In this document: one piece after another, positions 8,770-18,126 of the stretch
How positions within the stretch are numbered: the stretch's first letter is position 1
How the letters are laid out: each line of letters opens with the position of its first letter
NCBI RefSeq assembly: GCF_963675975.1
Contig: NZ_OY780939.1
Span: 186,001-250,000, forward strand
Reading direction: 5' to 3'
Length of the DNA: 64,000 bases
Origin: Halarcobacter sp.
GTDB lineage: Bacteria; Campylobacterota; Campylobacteria; Campylobacterales; Arcobacteraceae
Translations under genes and position numbers: made by a program
The notes under the pieces: model-generated
Database searches by the model: none
Told to the model about the DNA's origin: nothing
What the model saw: the letters and a program-made list of their open reading frames with translations, nothing else

Positions 8770-9323
8770 TCCTCTAAAACATCAAAATCAATCATAGCGT
8801 TCATCAAAGCAATTTTTTTTGAATTTTTTAACATATTAATATCAATATCTTTTTCAATTAATAAGCCCTCTTGTATCAATCTATCTCTAGTAGTACCCAA
8901 AAGAAGAGGTTTTTTAGATGTTAACCAGTTTGTCCCATCAAATATGGCTATATTTGCAATCGAAGTATCTGTAACAAAATTATCTTTTATAATTATAATC
9001 TCATCAGCATCTTCTTTTTTCTCAAATAATTTATCTAAAGATTCTCTATTTAAATATTTTTTTGAATAAGAAATACCATCTTCATGTAGGATTTTAAAAG
9101 TTTTTATTTCCCTTTTTTTATAAGGAAAAAACTCAACACTTAAGACTCCACTCTCATCATATATAAGTTTACATCTTAAAAGTTTATTTGAAGAAGGATA
9201 AATATAATCTTGAAGATTTAAGTTTAAACCAATCGTTCTTGCTATTCTTTTTTCATGAAAAGATAAATTAAAAACTTCAAAATCTTCACATTTAATTGTT
9301 TCAAAAAAAATATTTTTTTCCAT
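8751..9323 (-). CDS. pabC: Aminotransferase class IV, probable 4-amino-4-deoxychorismate lyase
   Basis: PLP enzyme of about 190 residues, shorter than average PabC (about 270) and closer to compact class IV forms. It shows FFETIKCEDFEVFNLSFHEKR at the start (a class IV beginning with the HxxR pair), VTDTSIANIAIFDGTNW in the middle and LLGTTRDRLIQEG near the end. PabC splits aminodeoxychorismate to p-aminobenzoate and pyruvate for folate. A pabB gene lies 2 kb upstream on the same strand, which supports the role. I chose the second of two adjacent ATGs because AGGA lies five bases before it. Confidence 0.8.
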   Translation of the reverse strand: MEKNIFFETIKCEDFEVFNLSFHEKRIARTIGLNLNLQDYIYPSSNKLLRCKLIYDESGVLSVEFFPYKKREIKTFKILHEDGISYSKKYLNRESLDKLFEKKEDADEIIIIKDNFVTDTSIANIAIFDGTNWLTSKKPLLLGTTRDRLIQEGLLIEKDIDINMLKNSKKIALMNAMIDFDVLEDYSFLV

Positions 9324-9383
9324 CATTGTCCTAAAATTTTTAGTAATGATAACAAAAAAATATTTTAAAAAAGTATCAATTGA

Positions 9384-9701
9384 TTAAAGATGACAATTAT
9401 CGCAATCAATTGTTAATTCATCAACATCACATTTTACGCATTTGTGAGCTAAATCTTCAGCTAAAAAAACTCTTTTTTGAGTACAGTTTGGATTGTTTGA
9501 AGCATGAAAAGCAACATTTGTACTTGGATCGAACAATAAAGTGTTAGCTACATTTGAACACAATGAGTGATTTTTTGCAAGGGCTCTTCTTACATTTATT
9601 TGATACGATCTTGATAATTGAGTTTGAATTTTTATATCACTTGATGTTTTCGCAAGTTTTATTTTTTCTTCTATAGTTTTTGTTTTTAAAAAAACCATCA
9701 T
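9384..9701 (-). CDS. Leucine-rich-repeat-variant-like small protein with C-terminal Cys cluster
   Basis: Unassigned 105-residue protein. Residues about 25-75 look like two LRV-type helical repeats: INVRRALAKNHSLCSNV and DPSTNVAFHASNNPNC match the pattern of a hydrophobic pair plus an ASNP-like turn. The C-terminal 20 residues contain C-x2-C-x8-C-x2-C next to a His, fit for zinc or a 4Fe-4S cluster. LRV proteins of nitrogen-fixing bacteria carry an Fe-S cluster, but at the N-terminus. GGAG precedes the ATG. It lies alone between pabC and a regulator. Confidence 0.6.
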   Translation of the reverse strand: MMVFLKTKTIEEKIKLAKTSSDIKIQTQLSRSYQINVRRALAKNHSLCSNVANTLLFDPSTNVAFHASNNPNCTQKRVFLAEDLAHKCVKCDVDELTIDCDNCHL

Positions 9702-9930
9702 TTTCTCCAGCTTTTGTTTTAAATTATTTTATAATATTCTTATTACAGATTGATTACAAATAATTTTATTTATCCCATAAAAAAGAAAATATATAATTTA
9801 AATAACTAAATTATAACAATATATAATTATGAGAATTGGATTTTATATTTTTATAAATAAAAATTTTATTAATAAAAAAACTAATTTTTTAATTTAAAAA
9901 TATTTATATAGATATTATTTTATAAAAAGG

Positions 9931-10605
9931 TCAAATTTGAATATTTAATTTATAACCAATTCCTGAAAAATTTTGAAGAATTGATTTGTAAGTTTTTTTT
10001 CTAAAATCTCTTATTAATGATTTTAATGCAGCAGTAGTTGATTCATTGTCCCAAATATGATATTCTAACTCTTCGTATGTTATAACTCTGTTTTGATTTT
10101 GTATAAATAGATTAATAAGTATTGTCTCTTTTTTATTTAATACTATAATCTCAGAATCTTTTGTAATTGTTTGGGTTTGATGATTAAAAATCATATCTTT
10201 ACCAAGTTTTACATTACTATAAATTCTTGACTCAATCACTTGTAAACATTTATTAAGTGCAATTAAAAACTCATCTTTTAAAAAAGGTCTTACAAGATAT
10301 TTAGTTATATAAAGTTCAATCAAGTCATTAACATATTTATTATCTAGACTGCTACTTATTACAATAAAAGCTGTCTTAATATCACTTTTTCGTATCTCTT
10401 TAAGAAAAGCTATCATATTTGCATCTTCAAAACTATCATCAACAACTACAATACAAGGTGAATATTTTTTATAAGATTTTTGTGCTTCTTTTAAAGAGTT
10501 TGCAATGAAAACCTTTTTTAAGTTTTCATTTAATATTGGTAATATTTCATCTTCACTTTTTTTATTTGTACAAACATATAAAACAAGCAAATTTTTTAAT
10601 GTCAT
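9931..10605 (-). CDS. OmpR-like response regulator with degenerate receiver
   Basis: 224 residues: a receiver-like domain (1-120) and a winged-helix DNA-binding domain (135-224, with YEELEYHIWDNE and FSGIGYKL). The Asp of the phosphorylation site appears kept (IVVVDDS), but the acidic pair expected after the first strand is replaced (VLYVCTNK) and the conserved Lys of the KP switch is Arg (YLVRPF). This suggests it does not use normal phosphorylation. No kinase gene adjoins. The DNA-binding half resembles that of the regulator at 16156-16836, so the two are likely paralogues. A 229-bp AT-rich gap without a gene lies downstream. Confidence 0.85.
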   Translation of the reverse strand: MTLKNLLVLYVCTNKKSEDEILPILNENLKKVFIANSLKEAQKSYKKYSPCIVVVDDSFEDANMIAFLKEIRKSDIKTAFIVISSSLDNKYVNDLIELYITKYLVRPFLKDEFLIALNKCLQVIESRIYSNVKLGKDMIFNHQTQTITKDSEIIVLNKKETILINLFIQNQNRVITYEELEYHIWDNESTTAALKSLIRDFRKKTYKSILQNFSGIGYKLNIQI

Positions 10606-10608
10606 TTT

Positions 10609-11169
10609 TTATAAACCTTCTAAAATATTTTTAGTATCAGTCACATTTGCATAAGCAAACTCTAGTGCTGACATTATTGTTCCATGAACATATTTTGCTG
10701 GAATTTTAATTTTATCATATTCCAACTCTTTAGTTGCACAAGCATCACTTACAACAATGCAATTGTATCCAAAATCTTTTGCTGCTCTAACTGTAGCATC
10801 AATACACATATGAGACATTGCTCCAACTATAACTAAAGTATTAATCTCATTTTCATCTAAATACTCTTTTAAATCTGTATCTAAAAAACTATTTGGTCTG
10901 TTTTTAGAAATCACTTTTTCATTTTTTAAAGGACTCAACAAAGAATATATTTTTGCACCAGATGTTCCTTTAGCAAAAAATCTTGCATCTAAAGATTCAT
11001 TTTCATGAAATACATGAATAACTTCAAATTGTTTTTGTCTAAAGATATCTAAAATCAATTTTGCATTTAAAGAAGCCTCTTCACTATTTTCTAAAGGAAA
11101 CTTTGCATCTTTGAAACTAGAAAAATAATCGTTTTGGAAATCTACTAAAAGTAGTGCTGTGTTTTTCAT
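10609..11169 (-). CDS. Isochorismatase-like cysteine hydrolase
   Basis: Cytoplasmic hydrolase of the nicotinamidase/isochorismatase fold, 186 residues. The catalytic Asp sits in LLVDFQNDYF, the Lys in VISKNRPNSF and the nucleophile Cys in SHMCIDATVR, so the triad is complete. Members hydrolyse nicotinamide, isochorismate or other amides and esters; the substrate is not readable. AGGA precedes the ATG. The stop is four bases from the regulator start at 10605, so the two are probably co-transcribed. Confidence 0.87.
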   Translation of the reverse strand: MKNTALLLVDFQNDYFSSFKDAKFPLENSEEASLNAKLILDIFRQKQFEVIHVFHENESLDARFFAKGTSGAKIYSLLSPLKNEKVISKNRPNSFLDTDLKEYLDENEINTLVIVGAMSHMCIDATVRAAKDFGYNCIVVSDACATKELEYDKIKIPAKYVHGTIMSALEFAYANVTDTKNILEGL

Positions 11170-11231
11170 TTATAATCCTTTTTTATTTTAAAAATTATAA
11201 ATAAAGATAGAAGGAAAAAAGAGGGATTAAA

Positions 11232-12185
11232 TTAAAAAGGCAAATATATTTTATCAAGTAGTTCTTGGTATTCTAAAGAAGCATCAGAATCACAAGTGAT
11301 TCCACCACCACTTTTATAGTATAAATTTGAGTTTTCATCTTTCTCAATAAATCTAATCATAACTGCGCTATTAAAATTTTCACCATCAAAAACACCAAAT
11401 ATTCCAGTATAAAAACCTCTGTCATACTCTTCAATATCTTTTAATATCTCTATAGTTTTCTTTTTAGGGGTTCCAGTTATAGAACCAGCAGGTAAAAGTG
11501 AAGCTAAAATATCTCCAATATTTTCATTCCAGTTTTCTTTTAACTCTCCACTAATTTTTGAACTTATTTGCAGTAATTCTTTATCTCCTGCATTTATTTT
11601 ATCTATATATCTAAACTCATCTACTCTGATTTTATTTGCAACTATTCCTAAATCATTTCTAAGTAAATCAACAACCATAGTATGTTCTGCCATCTCTTTA
11701 GTATCATTTAGAATTTTATCTTTTGCATTTTCAATACTATTATCAATGGTTCCTTTCATAGGATGGGTAAAGATTTTATTGTTTTTTATCTCTATAAATT
11801 TTTCAGGGGAAAAACATATAAACTCATCTAAAAATTTTAATTTATATTTTGCTTTGGCTTTTTCATAAATCTCATCAAAGGAATAATCAGTTTCAATTTT
11901 TGTTTTTGCTGTTAGGTTTAAAAGATAAGAATTTCCTGCTTTTATATGCTCTTGCAAAATATCAAACTTTTTTTTATATTCACTAAAAGATATTGGATAT
12001 TTTTTTATAGATATTTTTTTATTAATATCAAGACTTATCTCTTCATCAATTTTAAATTTTATTGTAGAGGGTAAATCTTTTAAAGAGTTTATATAATATT
12101 TTTCTAAATCATAAGATACTAGAAAAAAAAATGGCTCCTTTGAAGAGCCATATTTATTTAGTTTTGCTTGAAATTCTTTATTCAA
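11232..12185 (-). CDS. pabB: Aminodeoxychorismate synthase component I
   Basis: Chorismate-utilising enzyme making 4-amino-4-deoxychorismate for folate. 317 residues holds only the catalytic domain, as in the short PabB of Campylobacterota. Diagnostic stretches are HPMKGTID, LLRNDLG, LLPAGSITGTPKKKTIEI and YYKSGGGITCDSDASLEYQE. The glutamine amidotransferase PabA is not in the window. The start lies three bases after the pyrB stop, so pyrB-pabB form an operon; pabC is 2 kb further downstream. Confidence 0.92.
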   Translation of the reverse strand: MNKEFQAKLNKYGSSKEPFFFLVSYDLEKYYINSLKDLPSTIKFKIDEEISLDINKKISIKKYPISFSEYKKKFDILQEHIKAGNSYLLNLTAKTKIETDYSFDEIYEKAKAKYKLKFLDEFICFSPEKFIEIKNNKIFTHPMKGTIDNSIENAKDKILNDTKEMAEHTMVVDLLRNDLGIVANKIRVDEFRYIDKINAGDKELLQISSKISGELKENWNENIGDILASLLPAGSITGTPKKKTIEILKDIEEYDRGFYTGIFGVFDGENFNSAVMIRFIEKDENSNLYYKSGGGITCDSDASLEYQELLDKIYLPF

Positions 12186-12187
12186 AT

Positions 12188-13069
12188 TTATTGTTTTAAT
12201 ACAAGCTTTTTAAGTACTGCCATTCTTACAGCAACACCATTTTTCACTTGCTCTAATACTTTATTTCTAGGATCAACTAACATCTCATCTGAAATATCAA
12301 CATTTCTATTTACTGGTCCTGGGTGAAGTAATAAAATATCTCTATCCCCAAAAGTCTCTTTTGTAATACAATAATCTTTTGCATACTCGTTTAATGATTG
12401 AAAATATATTTCATTGTGTCTTTCAAGTTGTGTTCTTAAACTCATAACAACATCAACCTCATCAATTATTTCATCTAATAGGTCGTATTGTTTTAAACTC
12501 TCATCTTCATATTTAAAACAATCTGGAGCAACAAAACATACATCAACACCAAATCTTAGAAGTAACTCTTTATTTGAACCTGCAACTCTTGAAGATTTTA
12601 CATCACCAACAATAGCAACTTTTTTACCTTCTATTTCACCATCAAAATGTTCACTAATAGTAAAAAGATCTAATAATGCTTGCGTAGGATGAGCAGTTTT
12701 TCCTGCTCCTGCATTTATAATAGGACAATTAACATAATCAACTAATGTTCTATGAAAATTGCAATCAGAGTGTCTAATTACAATTGCATCAGGTCTCATA
12801 GCATTTATATTCATTACTGTATCAAATACAGTTTCACCTTTATTTGTTGAACTTGTTCCAACATCTAAAGAGATTACTTGCGCACCAAGTCTTTTAGCAG
12901 CCATTTCAAAGGCTCCCCTTGTTCTTGTTGAGTTTTCAAAAAATAAATTTACAATTATTTTACCTTTTAGAACCTCACTAGATTCCATATCTGAGAAGAT
13001 TTTAGCATCATCATAAATCTTAAGAATCTCTTCTTTTGTAAAGTCACTTGTAGTAATCAAATGCTGCAT
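12188..13069 (-). CDS. pyrB: Aspartate carbamoyltransferase catalytic subunit
   Basis: Joins carbamoyl phosphate and aspartate in pyrimidine synthesis. Substrate motifs are FFENSTRTRGAFEMAAKRLG, where the common proline of EPSTRTR is Asn as in several Epsilonproteobacteria, HPTQALLD and HPGPVNR. 293 residues is normal for the catalytic chain. AAAGGA precedes the ATG. No regulatory subunit gene is next to it. Confidence 0.96.
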   Translation of the reverse strand: MQHLITTSDFTKEEILKIYDDAKIFSDMESSEVLKGKIIVNLFFENSTRTRGAFEMAAKRLGAQVISLDVGTSSTNKGETVFDTVMNINAMRPDAIVIRHSDCNFHRTLVDYVNCPIINAGAGKTAHPTQALLDLFTISEHFDGEIEGKKVAIVGDVKSSRVAGSNKELLLRFGVDVCFVAPDCFKYEDESLKQYDLLDEIIDEVDVVMSLRTQLERHNEIYFQSLNEYAKDYCITKETFGDRDILLLHPGPVNRNVDISDEMLVDPRNKVLEQVKNGVAVRMAVLKKLVLKQ

Positions 13070-13170
13070 TTTTGTCCTTTAATTTTGATTTTGATTTTAG
13101 CTAAATAGTGTTTAATAAATATTTACATAAAGAGAGAAAAAATTTTAAATTTTAAAAGAAAAAAGAAGAG

Positions 13171-13374
13171 TTAGTGAACTCTTTTTATAGCTTTAAGGGT
13201 ATTTATAATGGCACCTTTTCTACTATTTGAAAATCCTCTAAACACTTCATCTTCAGAAGACATTTGTATAAAGTGCAAATTGTGTCTAAATTTTATATTG
13301 ATAATTTGTACATTATCACCAATATATTTGTCTAAACCTTCAATATCATTTGAATTTATAATAGATACTTTCAT
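13171..13374 (-). CDS. Small conserved-looking protein of unknown function
   Basis: 67 residues from the ATG at 13374 (MKVSIINSND), chosen because AGGA lies six bases upstream; an in-frame extension to 13461 would add a hydrophobic stretch but crosses a hairpin and lacks a ribosome binding site. No known domain is recognised. It is basic at the C-terminus, with pattern of mixed alpha/beta. Divergent from ccoG. Confidence 0.6.
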   Translation of the reverse strand: MKVSIINSNDIEGLDKYIGDNVQIINIKFRHNLHFIQMSSEDEVFRGFSNSRKGAIINTLKAIKRVH

Positions 13375-13450
13375 AGAAAATCCTTTATTTTTTAATTCTA
13401 CAACTAAAATGTAAAAAATTATCAATAAATTAAAACTAATAAAAAATTTT

Positions 13451-13477
13451 AAGAGTGACACTTTTGTGCCACTTTTT
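13451..13477. promoter_or_regulatory. Hairpin / paired GTGNCAC elements in the divergent region before ccoG
   Basis: An imperfect 11-bp inverted repeat (13451-13461 with 13466-13476, one mismatch and one G-T pair) has a TTTT loop. Each arm contains the self-complementary core GTGNCAC. It lies 34 bases before the ccoG ATG and 77 bases before the divergent small gene, so it could be an operator or a terminator of an upstream transcript. Confidence 0.4.
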
Positions 13478-13510
13478 AAAAATATATTTTTACAAAGAAA
13501 AGGAGATTAT

Positions 13511-14854
13511 ATGAATTACACTAAAAAAAGGTATATAACTTATGGGATTTTTACCCTGTTTATTTTTGTTTTACCATTTATAAAAATAGATGAAAATCAT
13601 ATGCTGATGTTATCATTTGAGTACTCAAAGTTTCATTTTTTGGGATTCTCTTTTGATGTAAATGAACTTTATGTTATGCCATTTTTGTTGATGATACTTT
13701 TTATAGGTATATTTGCAATAACTACAATTTTTGGTAGAGTTTGGTGTGGATGGGCATGTCCCCAAACAATTTTTAGAGTTGTTTTTAGAGATTTGATTGA
13801 AACTAAATTATTAGGATTAAGAAGATTAAAAAACAAACAAAAAGATATTGATTACAGTAAAAAATCTAATCAAATAAAAAAATATATTGCCCTGCTTATT
13901 TGGGGAGTATTAACCCTTGTTGCTGCATCAAACTTTATGTGGTACTTTATTCCACCTGAAGATTTTTTTAATTATATTCAAAATCCAAATGAACATAGTT
14001 TTATGATTTTATTTATAATAACACTTGCTGGATTTCTTTTTTATGATATTGTATTTTGGAAAGAAGATTTTTGTACATACACTTGCCCATATTCAAGAAT
14101 ACAATCAGTTTTATATGATGATAATACAGTTCAAGTTGTTTATGACACAAACAGAGGTGGAGATATTTATAAGAATGGTGAAAAATCTATTTTTGATGTA
14201 AAACAATGGAGTTCAAATGAAGAGTGTACAACTTGTGAAGCTTGTGTAAAAGTTTGCCCTACACATATAGATATTAGAAAAGGTTTACAAGTTGAATGTA
14301 TAAATTGTCTTGAGTGTTCAGATGCTTGTAGTACAGTTATGGGAAAACTTGGGAAAAAATCATTAATCCAATGGGGAAGTACAAATAGTGTTATAAATAA
14401 AATAAAAACAAATCTTTTTTCAAAAAGAAATCTTGCATATATGGCAAGTATAGTTATTTGTGTTTTCTTTGCAACAGCTATGATAGTTGAGAAAAAAGAT
14501 TTTATAGTAAATATAAATAAAACAACACAACTTTATAAAATCAATGAAGATAAAACTGTTTCAAATAATTATGTTTTTACCTTCTCTAATATGCAAGATA
14601 AAGAGGTTGTTATGGATTTAACACTTAACAATCAAAAAGACTTTGAGATTAAAAGATTTGAACCTTTTATTCTAAAACCTAAACAAAGAGTAAAAAAAGT
14701 TGTAATTGTTAAAACTAAAAAAAGACTATATTTATCAGATAAAAAAGATACACCATTAGATTTAAAAATTGATATCTCTGCAAATAACAATATAGATAAA
14801 AAACAAACTTGGGATTTATCTTTTATCTATCCAAGAAACGATTTATTTAATTAA
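13511..14854 (+). CDS. ccoG: Cytochrome c oxidase accessory protein CcoG (FixG/RdxA family)
   Basis: Membrane Fe-S protein needed for copper delivery to cbb3 oxidase. I start at 13511 (MNYTKKRY), which has AGGAG six bases upstream, giving 447 residues. Motifs in order: CGWACPQTIFR after the second span, CTYTCPYSRIQSVLYDD, then a 2[4Fe-4S] pair beginning CTTCEACVKVCP and ending CINCLECSDAC. About five spans and a C-terminal immunoglobulin-like periplasmic domain (about 350-447) are visible. The cco structural genes are not in the window. Confidence 0.94.
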   Translation: MNYTKKRYITYGIFTLFIFVLPFIKIDENHMLMLSFEYSKFHFLGFSFDVNELYVMPFLLMILFIGIFAITTIFGRVWCGWACPQTIFRVVFRDLIETKLLGLRRLKNKQKDIDYSKKSNQIKKYIALLIWGVLTLVAASNFMWYFIPPEDFFNYIQNPNEHSFMILFIITLAGFLFYDIVFWKEDFCTYTCPYSRIQSVLYDDNTVQVVYDTNRGGDIYKNGEKSIFDVKQWSSNEECTTCEACVKVCPTHIDIRKGLQVECINCLECSDACSTVMGKLGKKSLIQWGSTNSVINKIKTNLFSKRNLAYMASIVICVFFATAMIVEKKDFIVNINKTTQLYKINEDKTVSNNYVFTFSNMQDKEVVMDLTLNNQKDFEIKRFEPFILKPKQRVKKVVIVKTKKRLYLSDKKDTPLDLKIDISANNNIDKKQTWDLSFIYPRNDLFN

Positions 14855-16166
14855 TATCTTTTTCTATAATGAGAGAGAAATACACTCTCTCATTAGTGTT
14901 TGATACTTCAATTTTTCCTTTGAAACTCTCTTCAATTATTTGTTTACTTAAAAACAATCCTAAACCACTCCCCTGCTCTTTTGTAGAGAAATATGGATTA
15001 AATAGTTTGTTTATATCTTTTTCATCTACTTTAGGACCATTGTTTGAAATTAAAATTGAAACCTCTGCACTTGAAGCTGATATTTCTATTTTAATCTCTG
15101 GGTTTTCTATATTTTTTAAAACATCCCTACTATTTGATAAAATAGCTAAAAAAACCTGTGCCAATTCATTTTTTATTCCAAATATTTTTACATCTTCATT
15201 TGTTTTAAAATCAATATTTAATGCTATATTATGTTTTTTTAAATCCTCTTCAAAAATTGTTTTTACATTTAAAATCACATCTTTTACTAAAAACTGCTCT
15301 CTTTTTTTTGAAGGTTGATAAAACTCTTTAAAATCATTTATTGTTTTTGATAAAAACTCTATTTGTTCATTTGCTTGGCTAATTTTCTTTTCAAAATACT
15401 CTTTTTCTAATTCATTTTTTGTAAACTTCTTTTTTAGATTTATTAAAATATATGAAAGGTTATTAAGTGGTTGTCTAAACTGATGAGTTATATTAGCTAT
15501 CATCTCTCCTGATTTTGCTAATTTTGATTGTTGTAAAAGCATATTTTCATACTCTTTTTTTTCTTGTTTTAAATCACTATATTTATATGAAACAGAGATA
15601 GTAAAAAGTATAGCTTCAATAGCAAAAACTAATAAAACTAAATCCATAAAACCTTGTTGTTCATAATATGTTTTAAAATCAAAAATAAAAAGTATAAAAC
15701 AAAACAAAGACCAACCAAAAACATAAGTAAGTGTTGGTTTAAAACTATTTTTTAAATTAAATACAATAGAGGTAAAAAGTATTCCATATATGATTGTATA
15801 AGGAAGATATTCAAAAAGCATATAATGATAAAAAGAACTTAAAATAACTATATTTATCAATAAAGTATAAAACAACAATTGTTTATAATTTTTCATTTGA
15901 GGTATATATTTACCCTGAAAAAAATTGACGGCAAAAGCTAGTGCACTTAAACTGGCAAAAGTTAAAGACAAATCCTTCCAAACATTTAGTATATTCCAAA
16001 AGCCACTATATTGTGCAATATAAATCAAAGAAAAAATTTGCATAAAGCAATAACTTATATAAAATATCTCTTTGGAATAGATATATCTAATAAAAGTATA
16101 AACAATAGTCATCAAAACTATTCCAAAAGTTATACCATAAAAAAGAATAGTATAATCAAAGTGCAA
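14847..16166 (-). CDS. Sensor histidine kinase with a multi-span membrane sensor
   Basis: 439 residues. The first 195 form about seven membrane spans with almost no periplasmic domain, as in 7TM-DISM-type kinases without the extracellular part. A dimerisation/phosphoacceptor helix follows with H228 in ANITHQFRQPL, then an ATPase domain with NSRDVLKN (N box) and GSGLGLFLSK (G2 box). Gene order is regulator first, kinase second, with an 11-base overlap. The stop overlaps ccoG's end on the opposite strand by eight bases. Confidence 0.9.
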   Translation of the reverse strand: MHFDYTILFYGITFGIVLMTIVYTFIRYIYSKEIFYISYCFMQIFSLIYIAQYSGFWNILNVWKDLSLTFASLSALAFAVNFFQGKYIPQMKNYKQLLFYTLLINIVILSSFYHYMLFEYLPYTIIYGILFTSIVFNLKNSFKPTLTYVFGWSLFCFILFIFDFKTYYEQQGFMDLVLLVFAIEAILFTISVSYKYSDLKQEKKEYENMLLQQSKLAKSGEMIANITHQFRQPLNNLSYILINLKKKFTKNELEKEYFEKKISQANEQIEFLSKTINDFKEFYQPSKKREQFLVKDVILNVKTIFEEDLKKHNIALNIDFKTNEDVKIFGIKNELAQVFLAILSNSRDVLKNIENPEIKIEISASSAEVSILISNNGPKVDEKDINKLFNPYFSTKEQGSGLGLFLSKQIIEESFKGKIEVSNTNERVYFSLIIEKDIN

Positions 16167-16836
16167 TTTTATATCCTGTACCAGATAGATTTAGAATCAA
16201 ATCCTTTGATAATTTATTTTTTAGATTTTTAACTAAAGTTTTTAAAGCATCTTTACTCATAACCTGTTCATCCCAAACAAAGTTTTCAATCTCTTGATAA
16301 GTTACATATCTGTTTTTGTTTTTTATAAGAAGTTTCAAAAACTCTAACTCTTTTGTTCTAAGTTTTACTATTTCTTGATTATTTAATAAAACTAAATTAA
16401 AAAGATCAAAAACCATCCCATTTGGAAGTTTTACAATATTTGTTTCATCATTTTGTAAAGTTTCAATGGAAGTTTTTATTGCACTATTTAATTCATATTC
16501 ATTTATAGGTTTTACTAGATATTTTACCAGTTGTAACTCTACAGCTTTTAAAAGATACTCTTTATCACAAAAAGCAGTTAAAACTATAATTTGTACTTTT
16601 TTATCTTTTTGACGTATTCTTTCTACAAACTCCAAACCATTTAGCTTTGGCATTTGAATATCAGTTATGATAATATCAGGTTTGTTTATCTCATAAATCT
16701 TTAAAGCATCTAAAGCATTTGAAGCCTCATAAATATTTGAAAAATACTCTTCTAAATACTCAACTGCATTTTCCCTTGCAATCTCATCATCTTCAACTAT
16801 TAGTACTTTGATATTATCATTTATTCTTTTTTTCAT
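16156..16836 (-). CDS. OmpR-like response regulator paired with the 7TM kinase
   Basis: 226 residues. The receiver keeps all key residues: acidic pair D16/D17, phosphorylation site D59 in IIITDIQMP, T87 and K109 in YLVKP. A winged-helix output domain occupies about 140-226 (TYQEIENFVWDE, LSGTGYKIAL). It overlaps the kinase gene, so the two proteins form a cognate system. The target genes cannot be read. Confidence 0.92.
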   Translation of the reverse strand: MKKRINDNIKVLIVEDDEIARENAVEYLEEYFSNIYEASNALDALKIYEINKPDIIITDIQMPKLNGLEFVERIRQKDKKVQIIVLTAFCDKEYLLKAVELQLVKYLVKPINEYELNSAIKTSIETLQNDETNIVKLPNGMVFDLFNLVLLNNQEIVKLRTKELEFLKLLIKNKNRYVTYQEIENFVWDEQVMSKDALKTLVKNLKNKLSKDLILNLSGTGYKIAL

Positions 16837-16941
16837 AAGATATTATAACCTATATAATTTTATAGTGTTATTTTAATAATTATTAATAATTGGTTTAAAT
16901 AAATTGGCTATAATTTTATTACTTAAAATTAGGACAAAAAT

Positions 16942-18126
16942 ATGTTAGAACAATTAGATAAAGAGTATGTATTACACACTTATGCAAGAAATTATGTAAA
17001 TTTTAAAAAAGGGATAAATGCAACTTTATTTGATGACAGAGATAAAGATTATATTGACTTTACTTCAGGTATTGGAGTTGTTTCAACAGGACATGGAAAT
17101 AAAGAAGTAGCAGAAGCTATTTATAAACAAGTTTCAAATATAACTCATATTTCAAATCTTTATGCTATTGAACCACAAGCAAAACTTGGTGAAAAAATAG
17201 CAAAACTTTCAGGGATGGATGTGGCAACTTTTTTTGCAAATTCAGGAGCTGAAGCAAATGAAGGTGCAATTAAAATTGCAAGAAAATATGGAAAAACAAA
17301 ATACGATGGGAAAAGATATAAAGTTATAACTTTAGAGCACTCTTTTCATGGAAGAACAATTACAACAGTAAAAGCAACAGGACAAACATCATTTCATAGT
17401 CCAAACTTTGCTCCATACCCAGATGGTTTCTCTTTCAATTCAGCTATTGATGATATTTTTAATTCAATTGATGATGAAACAGTTGCTGTTATGATTGAAC
17501 TTGTTCAAGGTGAAGGTGGAGTTCAGCCATTTGAAAAAGAAGCAGTTCAAGAATTAGCTAAATTTTTAAAACAAAGAGACATTCTTTTAATAATCGATGA
17601 AGTTCAAACAGGTGTTTACAGAACAGGTGAGTTTTTAGCAACAAATCTTTATGAAATTGAACCTGATGTAATTACACTTGCAAAAGGTCTTGGTGGTGGA
17701 GTTCCTATTGGAGCAGTTGTAACTACTCACAAAGATATTTTTGAACCAGGAGACCATGGTTCTACTTTTGGAGGAAACTACTTAAGTTGTGCTAGTGCAA
17801 ATAAGGTTTTAGATATTCTAGAAAACTATAAAGATGCTGGAACTTTAGATGAAACTATAATATATTTTGGAGATAAATTAAACGAGATTTATGAAAAATA
17901 TCAAAATATATTTACAGCAGAAGTTGGTTTAGGTTTAATGAGAGGATTAAGAGTTAAAGATGCAGATATGTTAAAAACTGTTATATCAAATGCCTTTGAT
18001 GAAGGTGTTTTAGTATTAAAAGCAGGAAGAAATACATTAAGACTTTTACCTCCTTTAACTATTTCAAAAGAAGAGATAAATGAAGGGTTTAAAAGGTTAG
18101 ATAATGCACTTGCAAAAATTGCTTAA
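16942..18126 (+). CDS. argD: Acetylornithine aminotransferase
   Basis: PLP-dependent class III aminotransferase of arginine synthesis (may also serve in lysine synthesis). Motifs: FFANSGAEANEGAIKIARK, the HSFHGRT loop, LLIIDEVQTG and the PLP lysine in TLAKGLGGG. 394 residues is full length. AGGA precedes the ATG. The next gene begins 23 bases before its stop. Confidence 0.93.
   Translation: MLEQLDKEYVLHTYARNYVNFKKGINATLFDDRDKDYIDFTSGIGVVSTGHGNKEVAEAIYKQVSNITHISNLYAIEPQAKLGEKIAKLSGMDVATFFANSGAEANEGAIKIARKYGKTKYDGKRYKVITLEHSFHGRTITTVKATGQTSFHSPNFAPYPDGFSFNSAIDDIFNSIDDETVAVMIELVQGEGGVQPFEKEAVQELAKFLKQRDILLIIDEVQTGVYRTGEFLATNLYEIEPDVITLAKGLGGGVPIGAVVTTHKDIFEPGDHGSTFGGNYLSCASANKVLDILENYKDAGTLDETIIYFGDKLNEIYEKYQNIFTAEVGLGLMRGLRVKDADMLKTVISNAFDEGVLVLKAGRNTLRLLPPLTISKEEINEGFKRLDNALAKIA

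Noticed and set aside
13375-13461. N-terminal extension of the small gene at 13171 with a hydrophobic helix
   Set aside because: The inner ATG has a good ribosome binding site; the extension crosses the hairpin region and has none.
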